NCBI GenBank assembly: GCA_015680905.1
Contig: CM027378.1
Location: 43,249,001-43,313,000, forward strand
Length of the DNA: 64,000 nt
Direction of reading: 5' to 3'
DNA from: Coptis chinensis
Lineage: Eukaryota; Streptophyta; Magnoliopsida; Ranunculales; Ranunculaceae
Shown here: one piece after another, positions 10,138 to 21,400 of the stretch
Numbering within the stretch: the stretch's first letter is position 1
Layout of the letters: each line of letters starts with the position of its first letter
Program-made: the position numbers and the translations under genes
The notes under the pieces: generated by a model
Database searches by the model: none
Seen by the model: only the letters and a program-made list of their open reading frames with translations
Told to the model about the DNA's origin: nothing

Positions 10138-10479
10138 ATGAAAAATTTATTGAAGAATAATGACCTCACATCGTTGTACCCAGTCGATAATGACTCAGAC
10201 TGTCCTATTTTTGATTGGATCGATGACAGAGAGAGAACCCCTGAGGCATTATTAGATGAAAGCGGTCGTCCTAATTCATACATTGCAGAGCAATCTGGTG
10301 TGCCAATAGATGGAAATTGGGAACCTGTTCCGAATCCCAATCCTGAGGATTACTTTGAAGTAGCTCAATCTCCTAATGACACTCAACTTGATGGTGAAAC
10401 ATATTATGATCCTGATGCATGGAGAATGCCTAGTTTTATCTATGCTTCCCCTATTGTCCCAAATAACAACCTCTATTGA
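10138..10479 (+). pseudogene. Possible C-terminal tail of a hAT transposase
   Basis: The 113-codon frame holds FDWIDDRERTPEALLDESGR, PNSYIAEQSGV and NWEPVPNPNPEDYFEVAQ. Acidic tails of this kind follow the dimerisation domain in plant hAT proteins of the DUF659 type; the match is from memory and is tentative. The dimerisation motif itself is not visible upstream, so at best the last hundred residues remain. Its position inside an element with hAT-style ends supports the reading. A second, unrecognised frame continues to 10,795. Confidence 0.4.
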
Positions 10480-10795
10480 AGGATGTAAAATCCTGGCTTC
10501 TACCAAAGGGCTGCAATATGTTGTAGATTGCCTGATCAAGATGATGGATGCGGTTTATGGCAGTGATGGGGAGGATACTAGTGGGAGCATGGTTTTGGCA
10601 AGTGATGTAATTGAACACGTCCTATTGACAACTAATGAAGTGGATTGGAGTTGTGTTGGTCGTCTCCTGAAGACGTTAGAGTGTTGGATAGACTCTATAA
10701 GCGAGGCATCTATGGACATCAGGGTTGTAGGCCTTCACGCTCTCATCATGGATTCAATCACAACAGAATATCTAATAGATGCGCTATATGATTGA
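10457..10795 (+). other. Unrecognised open frame, 3' part of a 139-codon ORF
   Basis: The frame contains SIEGCKILASTKGLQYVVDC, ASDVIEHVLLTTNEVDWSCV and GRLLKTLECWIDSI, with even, protein-like composition and an Asp-Tyr-rich end. It overlaps the end of the hAT-tail frame in a different phase. It may be another captured fragment; no family is recognised. Confidence 0.3.
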
Positions 10796-10919
10796 ACACT
10801 CAGTGCAAGTGCAACAAGTATTGTAATATGTAGAAAAAAAATTCAAGATTCATTGTTAAAGAATGAAAAGTCAATGTAATATGTAGGGATTCTGAGGTGT
10901 ATTTTTGAGTATTAGAGAG

Positions 10920-11410
10920 TAATTTATATTAAAAGTATGATCGAGGGGGAATAATATATTTATATATATTATGCACGGTCCAACACCTAATCGGAAAAAC
11001 TCATGGAAGATCATTACAACATAACACCTTGTCTAGAACGAGGTGAAAACCTCTAGGGCTCGTGACAGATCGTTACAACATAACACCTCGTTCAGAACGA
11101 GGTGACAACCCGCACATGCACGGCGATGAACGCTCCACGTAGCTGTGTTAGTTAAAGTCGTAGCATCAGTCGCGCTTATAAATACACTGTCTAAAAGCTC
11201 ATTTATTCTCATCAAGATAGGGACTTGAGCTTACGGAGGAAAGGGGGGAAGCATTGGAGAGGAACAACGTCTGACTTGATTCAAGTTCATCACAAAATCT
11301 TGATATGTAGGCAGCTCGTTCCAAAGCGAGCTCAGTCAAAACTTGACCCATCACAATCTTCTCCATTATTCACACTTGTAAGGACTAATCAAATTCAACC
11401 TTTACAATGA
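10920..11410. repeat. LTR-like or promoter-like segment with a perfect hairpin
   Basis: It contains a duplicated block (GATCNTTACAACATAACACCT near 11,010 and 11,068). The second copy ends in a perfect 10-bp inverted repeat, CACCTCGTTC and GAACGAGGTG around one base (11,084-11,104). A TATA-like CTTATAAATACA follows near 11,175. The layout resembles the U3-R part of a plant LTR. I could not define TG...CA ends or a target duplication, so this may be a solo LTR fragment. Confidence 0.35.
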
Positions 11411-11419
11411 CCACATTCA

Positions 11420-11682
11420 AAGAAAATATAGATATTTGTCGATATTTGTCGATATTTGTAGATATTTGTCGATATATCGTGATATATCCACGATATTTAC
11501 ATTCAGAAATACCCACACATAGTCTGTGGATATTTGTCGATATTTATCGATATATCTCGATATATCCACGATATTTACAGATACCCAAATGTAATATATC
11601 CCCACACGGGGGGATATATCCACGATACATATCCATAAATCAGAGGTCGATATTTTGCCATATCCCGATATTTTGTACTATG
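11420..11682. repeat. Right subterminal ATATCG repeat block
   Basis: A mirror of the left block: GATATTTGTCGATATTT-type repeats in several diverged tandem copies, then GATATTTTGTACTATG, the inverted terminal repeat. The frames across it on both strands (rich in Tyr, Ile, Asp and Arg) come from the repeat and are not genes. Confidence 0.7.
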
Positions 11683-12461
11683 GGCGGAGCTTCCAGGCAA
11701 AATTTAGCTAGAACAGGGGGTGATGTTTCTACCTTCATACTCCCTCCCAAAAGATGCAAATAGGAGTAAAGATTTCCAGTTTTGAAATTGCAGCAAATAT
11801 TTAACTGAATTTCCATACCTTTTGGTAGATTTCCAGTGGTGGAGCCATGCACCCATCGATTACATAAAATTCCTGTGTTATAGCATGAATTTACAGTGGA
11901 ATTATTTCCAGGTAAACAAGCACAAGCCACAATTGCAAATCCAGTCTAGTTCACAAAGAAAGAAAATTTTCAATCAACTTTATTTACCCCAAAAAATTAA
12001 CTCCAGCCCCCAAGCCTTTTAGCGCCCGAGTAATGATGTTCAAATCCTTACGGAAGGACTTCACCACCTTCACTCTTTGGAACTGGTGGTGAAGATTTAC
12101 CTGAAGAGGTATACAGGCTTGTAAACATGATGTCAAGTGATACATTGGATCTGTGGGATAACGATAAACCATTTTCTTCCACTTTAGTAATAGAAGCAAG
12201 TTCTTCTTCTTCCTAGTAGCATAGCAGTCCTACAAATGCATGTACATGTCACCCATGGTTTGTTCTATATTCGCACCATCTTTATAGAAAAAAGATTATT
12301 CACTCTAAAATCTATAAGAAACAAATCCCAACAATATGATTCGGGCCTTTCCCAGTGCCACCACCACATTGTATTCCATGACTCTGGATAATGTGGTAAG
12401 ATCGTAGGAAACAAAGATGGTTCTATATTCCTATTATCCACTGGATGGCAAGCATCTGGGT
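11683..12461. other. Intergenic, downstream of the receptor-like kinase gene
   Basis: It starts with the right target octamer of the hAT-like element. No gene is seen. The part nearest 12,461 should hold the 3' untranslated region and polyadenylation signals of the minus-strand kinase gene; none is individually certain. Confidence 0.4.
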
Positions 12462-15400
12462 TCATCTTCGCTGGCTCCTTCTGCTCTCTGATCTTGAATC
12501 TGGATTTTCACTTCTGTCCGTATCAGAATTTTCCCTCTGGGATTCAGTCTCCATACTTTCAGCATAACTCCTCCGATGCCTCCGATCCTGAAATTTCAGA
12601 GTACGCTCTTATTCAGTTGACCTGGACGAAAATATTACTCTCTAACCATTCCGAAACCCTTTGAAAGCAATTCCAGAATCCAAGAGTGAACAAGAGAATA
12701 ATCTCAGTGAGATCATCCACTAGCTCTAGCCTTGACCTATCTGTGCAGTTACTACAGTACTGCTCTTTTGTAATTATTGATTATAATTGAACTCTTGGTT
12801 TATGAATGTGTGTAGGGTATGTGAGAGAGGTTCGGCAAGGGGTGATCGAGTGGGCTGTGGGATATGTCTACTCCCTTAGTCTTCAAACTTGTTAAGTACA
12901 ATTGAAGGACAGGTTTCAAACTTCAATCCCGTATCAGTCAACCTAGAAATGACAATTATTTTCAAACTCTGTAAACCATTAAGTCTTTAATAGAGATGTG
13001 TCATACAATGAGAAACCTTACTTGAAAGTACCTAGCTCTGTTGATTCAAAGAAGAAGAAGAAAATTTTAAAAAAAAAAAAAAAAAGTTGGTGTGGACTTC
13101 CCATAGTATGTCACGAGCTCACTTTGTTTTTTCATATCGTCTAAGAAGCCCTTTCTTAAATGTTACGAGGAACTCGTATACCCAATGTGTCAATGCTCAA
13201 TAATTCTACCACTAATTCTACAATGACACAGTGACGTGGAGGATGATACATGTCATCGTATCCAAAGGATGTTTCATGTCATATATCATCATATTTGCTC
13301 ATGATATATGACATGTATCATCTTTCTGACATATGATACATGACATGTATCATCCTCCACGTCACTATCGGTTCATTGTGTCAGTGTAGTATATTACTCA
13401 TAATTCTACACTGACACAAAAAATTGACACATTCATCCGACACAGTGATATGGCGGATGATACATGTCATGTATCATCATGATATATAACATGTATCACC
13501 CTCTTACATAATGATACATGACGTGTAGCACGATGATACAAGATATGTATCATCCGCCACATCACTGTGTCGGATAAATGTGTCAATTTTATGTGTCAGT
13601 GTAGCAGCACTCAACTGCTAGATGCACTGAAGAGAGACCTGAAACAAGGAACTCGATGTATAAAAAGGTAACCAAGGGAAGGAAGTAACAGAAAAGGCTT
13701 TGGATAAAACATCTAGGGGGTGTTCGTTTTTTGCTACTTATAAATGTTTACTGCTTATAAGTGTTTGCTACTTATAAGTATTTGTAAGTCAAGTTTTGAG
13801 TTTTGGTACTTACACTTTTGGCATTTATAAGTAACAAAAATATATCATAAAAAGGGTCTACTACTTATAAGTAGCTGAAAAACAAACACCCAAAAAAAAG
13901 TGGTCTACCACCCGGTGTGAATAAGTAGTAAGCACTTACAAAAACTAAAAAACAAACACCCCCTAAGCAACAGAAACTCAAAGGTTTACGTGTGAACTCT
14001 GCTTTAATTTTTAACAGAAACCTTTCTGGTAATGGTAAAGATAAGAACATGAGTACAGGACAGCAAACAAGGCAACGATGAAGAAACCTTAATTTAACGT
14101 TACTAAACAATTTTGGTATGGAAGGAGTTTCATTCTATGCATGAGAATATGACATAATAGTTAAAACTATCAAATAGGCTGTCTGTTATTTTGAAGATAA
14201 AATTAGAATCCAAACCTGTCGAGGTATGGGGTGTTCCTCTGATTCAAGCATACTGACTACCTGCCCCATCTTTGGTCTTTTGTCTGAGTCCGGGTCAACA
14301 CATCTCAGAGCAGTCAAAAGGGCTTGTTTCAGTGCTCTGGTGGATGGCTTCCTCTCAATGCTTGGGTCCACCACTTCTTTGGAGCGCCTACTACCAACCA
14401 TCACTTTCAGCCAGTCAACCAGATTTACCTGCAAGCCGCAGAAAATCGTATAATTACCCTAAATGGAAAATAAAGCAGGAGCACTTTTCTTTCTTCTTTT
14501 AATAACTATACAAATAGGAATCAAAATTTCAAAAATCATGAAAAGAGAGACAATGACGAGGCTACCAAATCTGCAAATAAATGACCATATAAAGAAATTT
14601 CTAGCTTTCGAAGGATGGACTGTCGAAGTGGTCGATGGATCAAATTTCAAATTTAAGCAACTTTACAAAGAAAGACATTATGGTTGAGGATGAATCCAAT
14701 GCAGTATAAAGCAACCTTTTGATGGATCAAATGAGGTGCACATTGAGGCAGGATAGCAGTTCAAGAAACCGTAAGTCTACATCATCCTAAAATTACTTTA
14801 TGGGCAACAGAATTCTCATCTCTCAAGGCTCCTAATTTCTAGGAACATTTGATTGGAATAGACTAGTTATTCTAAGAGTTGTAACCGTTCATCCAGTCAA
14901 AAGAAGTTTGACACCGTACGAAAACATATTTTACATGCACTACCTCAGTGGCAGGTCGTGCATAGTCTACAGGGTCTCTTCCAGTAATTGCTTCCAAGAG
15001 AAGAACCCCAAAGCTGTATACGTCACTCTTTTCATTTAGAAGGCCTGTATTTGCATATTCTGGGGCAACACATCTGTAATAAAAATATAACATCTTAGCG
15101 ATGTCCACTACAAGTGTACAATTTTGGGACCAAAACAAAGACAAAAATTAATCATTCGTAGTTTTTTTAAGATAAGCTACCCAAAGGTTCCCATAACTCG
15201 AGTAGTGATGTGGCTTTTCCCGGCACCAAGCAACTTGGCCAAACCAAAATCAGAAACCTTTGCGTTGAAGTCATCATCAATCAAAATATTGCTTGATTTA
15301 ATGTCGCGGTGAACCACTTTTGGCTCAATAGCCTCATGCAAGTAGGAAAGCCTATAAAAAATCAATCATGCTTATAGAAATAGAATCCAACAACAACAAT

Positions 15401-18400
15401 AAAAACAACATGAACTGGTCGATTAAATATGATGACCCAACTTACGCCTTAGCAGTGCCACGGAGAACTTTCATTCGGGCCTCCCAAGTAAGACATCCTT
15501 GCTGGCACCTAGATCCATGAAGCCATTGATCTAAATTTCCATTGTTAACATACTCGTAAACCAGAATCCTGAGAATTCAAGAGAGGGCAAAACGTTACTC
15601 AACATGTCTAGCTATAGTCAAAAAGTCCATCTATATCGATTAGGTTATAATCAATGTCTTTGATTTGGGAAATTCTCTCTCTATTAGCCAATACTGGGAA
15701 CAAGCAATAATACATGCCTCTAGAAAAGAATACATTGCTACATATCCCATTCAGGCATGGAAATATAAAACTGTGTAGACCATAGTCCAAATTGATAGAA
15801 ATTGGAGGTTCTAAAATATCGATAACAATAACAAACTATCTATTGTATTCTTGTTTCACCAGTAGTAACAGGGGATACCAGATTGCATAAGAACATTGCC
15901 CAACCAATGAAACTATTAGATATTCTGCAGAGGATGTCCAACCTTCAATTTGTCATAACTAACTTAGTCCATGTTTGGTTTATAAAAAAAGATGGAAAAG
16001 TAAAAACGTTATTCGAAAACTATCTTAGTTTCCTTCTTGGTCATTAATGGAATAAAGAAAATCCAGTTAAGTTCAGATAAACTACGGAAACATTATATCA
16101 TTTTCAAAGGATATCCAATCCCACGTTTCAAACACGATTAGTATATTTTCAGTGCGCAAATAGAAACAGTATCCGCGCCCAAAGAAAAATTAAACAGAAA
16201 GCCAAGGAATAACTGGATAACCAAAAACATGACATTAAACAGAGGACATACATACAAAAGAAACTTGGTGTTCATAGGGTTTTGGAGGAGAATCTCAAGC
16301 TTACTTGTGATCTCTTTCTAAACCTCTTTCTCACTCTTCCAGAATGTCTGCTCCGTTCAACGGCGGAGCCACATGGTAGTTACATGGGGCACATGCCCCA
16401 GGTGAACTTGGGAGAAAATCTCAAGTATCCATACATACTAACATACCAAGTTACAAATATCTACCATGTAAGGCCATGAAGTCCTCCAATATAAAGGTAA
16501 CCACCACTTTAAGCAAAATATATTCACACCACAATCAGTATAGGACCAAAGTTAAATGGACAAGGTACCCAATGGACAATTTATCTAGTATTCTAATCGT
16601 GTAAGTATATTAATTCTTGACAGTCAATATTACATATTTACATAAACCTGACTTTGCGCAATTATTGATTTACGAATTAAGTGATATGGGGTATCTCAAA
16701 CATGTCTACAGTTAAGTTATAGATGATGTTTTGATATTTACATAGGTCTCACAAGTCAAGCCTAAAATTTTGTATGAATACTAGACATTTTTGTAACTTT
16801 TCACTAAATTTCCCCAAGAAGGTTGTTGTGGGTTATGTGATGTATATATAACATGTCGAATATCCGGACGTTTGGGAAGTTCTGATCAAACTTTGGGAAT
16901 TTCAAACTATATAGATACCTAATATCTTCAAGTGAGGTGCTATATTTCTAACTTTACAAAATGTGATTTAGCCTAAACCGCCCAGTGCCCCATTTGGAGG
17001 GGATTCCTGGCTCCGTTGAGTGTGTATGTAGTCTAGGTGAAATATAGAGTGAGGATACTAGACTACGATAAAGGTAGTACAGTAGAGTACTAATAGAAAT
17101 AGAACCCTTCTTTCTTGGTTGGGCTCCAAGCATACATCGTGTTTTAACCCTACACACACTTACGCACACCATCCTCCTTCAAGTTGACTTGTACACCGGT
17201 ATATTGATTTGCTACTGGTTTTTATATTTCCACGTGGCAAGTCCAATTTCACATACAAACAATAATAAGGTGGTTAGACATGACAGGAATCGAGGAGCTT
17301 AACTTTAATAATGTGGTTGTTAGATGTAACTTGTAAACTTCCCAGCTCCTTTTCTGGATAGAGAAATCATTTTAACAGCCTTGAATAATCCTGGGATTAT
17401 GAAACTTTCTCAGCGCAAACATTAGGAAAAGTTTCCTACTACATCTTCAATGTGCTTATGTTAGTGCCGAGGTTGGGCTTGGCATCAATGATCCCCTACC
17501 CTTTGGCTTACTACTGCGCTGCCACATTGGTGGATAGCCCTAACCGAAAAACGTTTTCTATTGAGTATCTTCCATTGTATGTTTTAATTGTGGTTTCTTA
17601 GGTCACCATATGTTAAGCACCATTGCTGATATTGCCCCTACAGATTACTCTAGGTACTCCCCTTCTCTACTCCACGGAAAACCAGATTATTCCTAAATCT
17701 TTGGTGATCCTTCTGTGATTTTCCCTCTCTATTGAACCTTGTTGTGAATGGAATCAACGTACACTACCTTCATCGTGCAAGTCCTGTTAGGTTCGTACTC
17801 AGTATCGATTTAGTTCTGGTGGTCCTAGCTGCTACCATGTTGTCCCTAGATTGTGGCTGTTTAGTTCCCTGAACCTCTGTAGGAACCGTTATAGTTGCAT
17901 CGAATGATTAGCAAACCATGAAAACCCATGCGCAGCGGAATAGAAGGTGTTCACGATTTTGGTTAGAATCATACCTTTGATCAGCTGTGATAACTTTGAG
18001 AATCCAAGCTCTACGAATCAGCAACCAGCTCTTGATCTTCTGTTGTATTCCTATCCTTAGAATGGACGTTGTGTGGGCAACGATCTTGCAGCCCTTTCTT
18101 TCTCTCTTTCCTTGGCTCTCTTTTTCAATCACTGAATGAATCAAAAAATGGCCAAGAGAAAAGGGATTCTTTATATAGGCTACAACAGGGACCATGATGA
18201 GAAATTAGGGTTAGGTCTCCTAACGGGCTTGGGCTTCCCATATTCGCCCAGAACACACGGCCCAAGTCTGTCAACAAATGGCTTATTCCACTAAAGGCCA
18301 TTGTTGCGCTACCGCCCTAATCCCAAATTACATGTATTACGTTTATGGGCTCCATATTATATGCTCGTTGATCTCCCCGTGTTTAAGATATCGAATGCCC

Positions 18401-21400
18401 GTTGATTAAGTCAAGTTACTGACAACTACATTAATCAACTTCTTATGTCCTTAAGTAGTACCACTCAACCTCATTGTCATGTCGGATAAAATCCACCTGC
18501 AGGGTTTACATGACAATTCTTATGAGCTCCTCAAGGGGACATCATCAACCCGATTTCTTGCGGGTCATAGATTTCTTCTATAATCAACAACACACCTTAC
18601 ATACAATGTTATTACCCAATCCATCGAGTTTGTTGATTCACAAATGAATCTCACTCATTGATGATTTAAAGCAATGTATAATGCACGTAAGTGCCTGTTA
18701 TTATATCTGGATTAAGAGAGCAATCATCCATAATAACAGAGGTATTTATTCTCTTATATAGTCAGTATAAAGATAAACAACCTCACTTGGTCCTGCTCGA
18801 TCAATATACACAAAGTGTACTAGTGTAATCATGTAGTCAAGATAGACTAATACAAGATTATACTACAACCATACCAATGGTTTGTCCAAATCCATCTAGG
18901 TTGTGAAAGTAATGATATGATTATAACACCACACACCATATCATCTACAACATAAAGTATTAGACGCATGCATATAACTAATAACATATATAATATGCAT
19001 AACATTTGCCCATATGATTTTCATTCAAAATATAAAGAATTATAGTTAATACAAAAGTAATGTTTTTAGTATATAACTCTATCAACATCAACATTTATCA
19101 ACCACTTTATCTGAGCAGGCTTGGATCACCATCCAATATGCAATTCTCATTGTTGTTGATGCCCAACACCTTGTACCATTGGTCTTTACAACTCAAAGTC
19201 CCTAGCATCATTTTCAAAATATCCCTCCCTCCAACTTCTTGCAAGTTGGACCTCTTATGTCCAATCCAACAAGCCCAAATCTACCATTTTGTGGACATCT
19301 CCACTTCCTTTGCTTCTCCAACTGTTGAAGCAGGTTCCATAGCATTCAAAGTTAATGAAGTTAACCAAGGAGAACCCAATGCTCAATTCAAAGTCAGAGA
19401 ACAAGAGAAACTTCAGTCTGAATCATATGATGGTATTTCTTCAGGATCAAGAACAGGGAAGGGGAGCCTTTTGCATGTTCAAAGATGATCACTATAAATC
19501 CTCATTTGGTACATCGATTTCCGTTTGTGAAAAGTGTAAACCAACCACCATGTAAGGGGTGCTACCCGCAAGAAGCACCCAAGGAAACAATGACGATTTT
19601 ATGGTGGTAATGTCATAGAATAGGTCGCCCATTGACAGTTAACGAGCTTTCACTCAAGATATCACAAGAGTGACCAGACTTGTGTTATGTGATGAAAACT
19701 AAATGCTCTGATAAGACATTAAGTAAGCTACTAAGGAAGATTGAAGATTATGGTATGAACTCATTTGGCTGATGGTATGTGGTTAACATGGACAAATGTA
19801 CACAAGTTGATTTGTTTTGTACATAGTCCGTTGTAAAATTAAATTGGATGGAATTAAGGAAGAATTGCATTATTTTGTGTATGGACAGTACAAACTTTAT
19901 ATCAGAGTATCAGACAGTTACAACGGGATGCTTTTCTTGGTTTCATATCAGTGGATAAAAGTTTGTGGCTCTCTATAGGTGACTTTATTGAAGTCGTCAC
20001 AGGAAAAGAAATCGGGTGGGTTACCTTTTAAGCTATGAATCAAAGCGAGTTGCTGAAACTCCCCATTATAGGTATGGAAAAACAAGAAGTTTAGGTAAGA
20101 AGAATCTGGGAAAGAATTGATCATGCATTAGCCAATCATGGATGGAGAAAGATGTTATCTAAAAGCTGAAGTGTTTCATAAAAATGCTATAACTTGAGTC
20201 ACAAATTCCTTCTACTCAACCTACATGGGTGCTTTAGAAAATTACGTCGACCATTCGAAAAAAAAAGATTTGAGTTGTAGATTAAGTTTGAGGCAATGTG
20301 TACTTTGAGGCAATGTGGCCAAAAGATTTGAGTTGTAGAGATTAAGTTAAACTTTCCAAGATAAAATAAGATTGATGACTCCTATTCTTTCAGTTAGACT
20401 TAACAAGGCCCAAAATATCGCCGATATATCACTGATATATATCGTTTATTTGGTACTACCGATATGGATATATTCGATATATCTCAACCGAATATTAATT
20501 TTTTTTTCCCGATATATATCACAATTTCCGATATAACGATATATACGATATAAATTGTTGACTTTGACCAAATATTATTGATTTTGACTGATATATTGAC
20601 AATATTTCCGATATAATCAACGATATTTTCGATATATCAACATATAAAACAAAATTTTTACGGATGAACAAAAAAATAGATATCTCTAATATTTTCAATA
20701 TATATTGGTTTTTGGGTACATTAAAATATTAACCGAATTCGATATTTTGGGCTTTAGACTGGAAAGCTTGGTCTCAAATGGTCTTTGAAAAGCAAATTCT
20801 CGTGCAAATACCTAGGCCACTGATATCAATTGGAAGGCAAACGCAACTACTAAAAGGATTCTTGGCCCAATGATTTATGCTCTTGAAGTGACTCACTTAC
20901 TTCAGCTTGGTGGTCAAACTACCCGTCTTTATATATTTACTAGCAAACCGCACGTGCGATGCATGTGAGCAAAAAATATATTTATAATATATAGGGCCTA
21001 TAACTGGAGAGAGAAAAAAAAATAGTTTTTTTTTTTTTTATATTTTTTAATTATTTTATTCTAATAGGGTCTATAGAAAACATAAAAAAATCCAAAAATG
21101 ACAAAATAAAAAATAAAAAATAATGTGTGGACACTATTATTCTTGGCCCACTATTTTTATCTTTAAGACTTAAACATTCAAATATTTACCGTTATGCCAT
21201 CAATTTTGGTTTTTTTAAGTCTTTGAAAATTAGATAATTACCATTTTGCCTTTGTGACAGACACAAATGTGACACCAAAATACTATTCCTCCTCCCCTAT
21301 ATTTTTCTAATATAGTAATATATATGGTACTCTTTATAATTACTACATTCTTGTACTCCTATGATACTTAGCATTCTATAATATAACAACAATAATAATA

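Larger units (their letters stand above)
7405..11682. mobile_element. Large hAT-like element (4.28 kb) with ATATCG-rich ends and gene fragments inside
   Basis: The left end CATAGTACAAAATATC (7405-7420) is exactly inverted at the right end (11667-11682). The flanking octamers are GGCAGAGC (7397-7404) and GGCGGAGC (11683-11690), 7 of 8 matching, the size of a hAT target duplication. The CATAG start fits the short hAT terminal consensus. Both subterminal regions carry many ATATCG/CGATAT motifs, as does the 402-bp element at 23,185-23,586 with the same ends, which would be its internally deleted relative. Inside are a five-exon host-like frame (7707-8906), a possible hAT C-terminal tail (10,138-10,479) and an LTR-like segment. 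Alternative: two separate small elements whose outer ends happen to match. Confidence 0.65.

Noticed and set aside
11407-11763. 118-codon plus-strand frame rich in Tyr, Ile, Asp and Arg
   Set aside because: It translates the ATATCG repeat block at the right end of the hAT-like element; similar peptides appear in other frames.
13060-13085. Poly-A run as a retroposon tail
   Set aside because: No upstream SINE or LINE body and no target duplication could be seen; it is in a kinase intron with other simple repeats.
14226-14502. Plus-strand frames over kinase exon 6
   Set aside because: They are antisense shadows of a confirmed exon.
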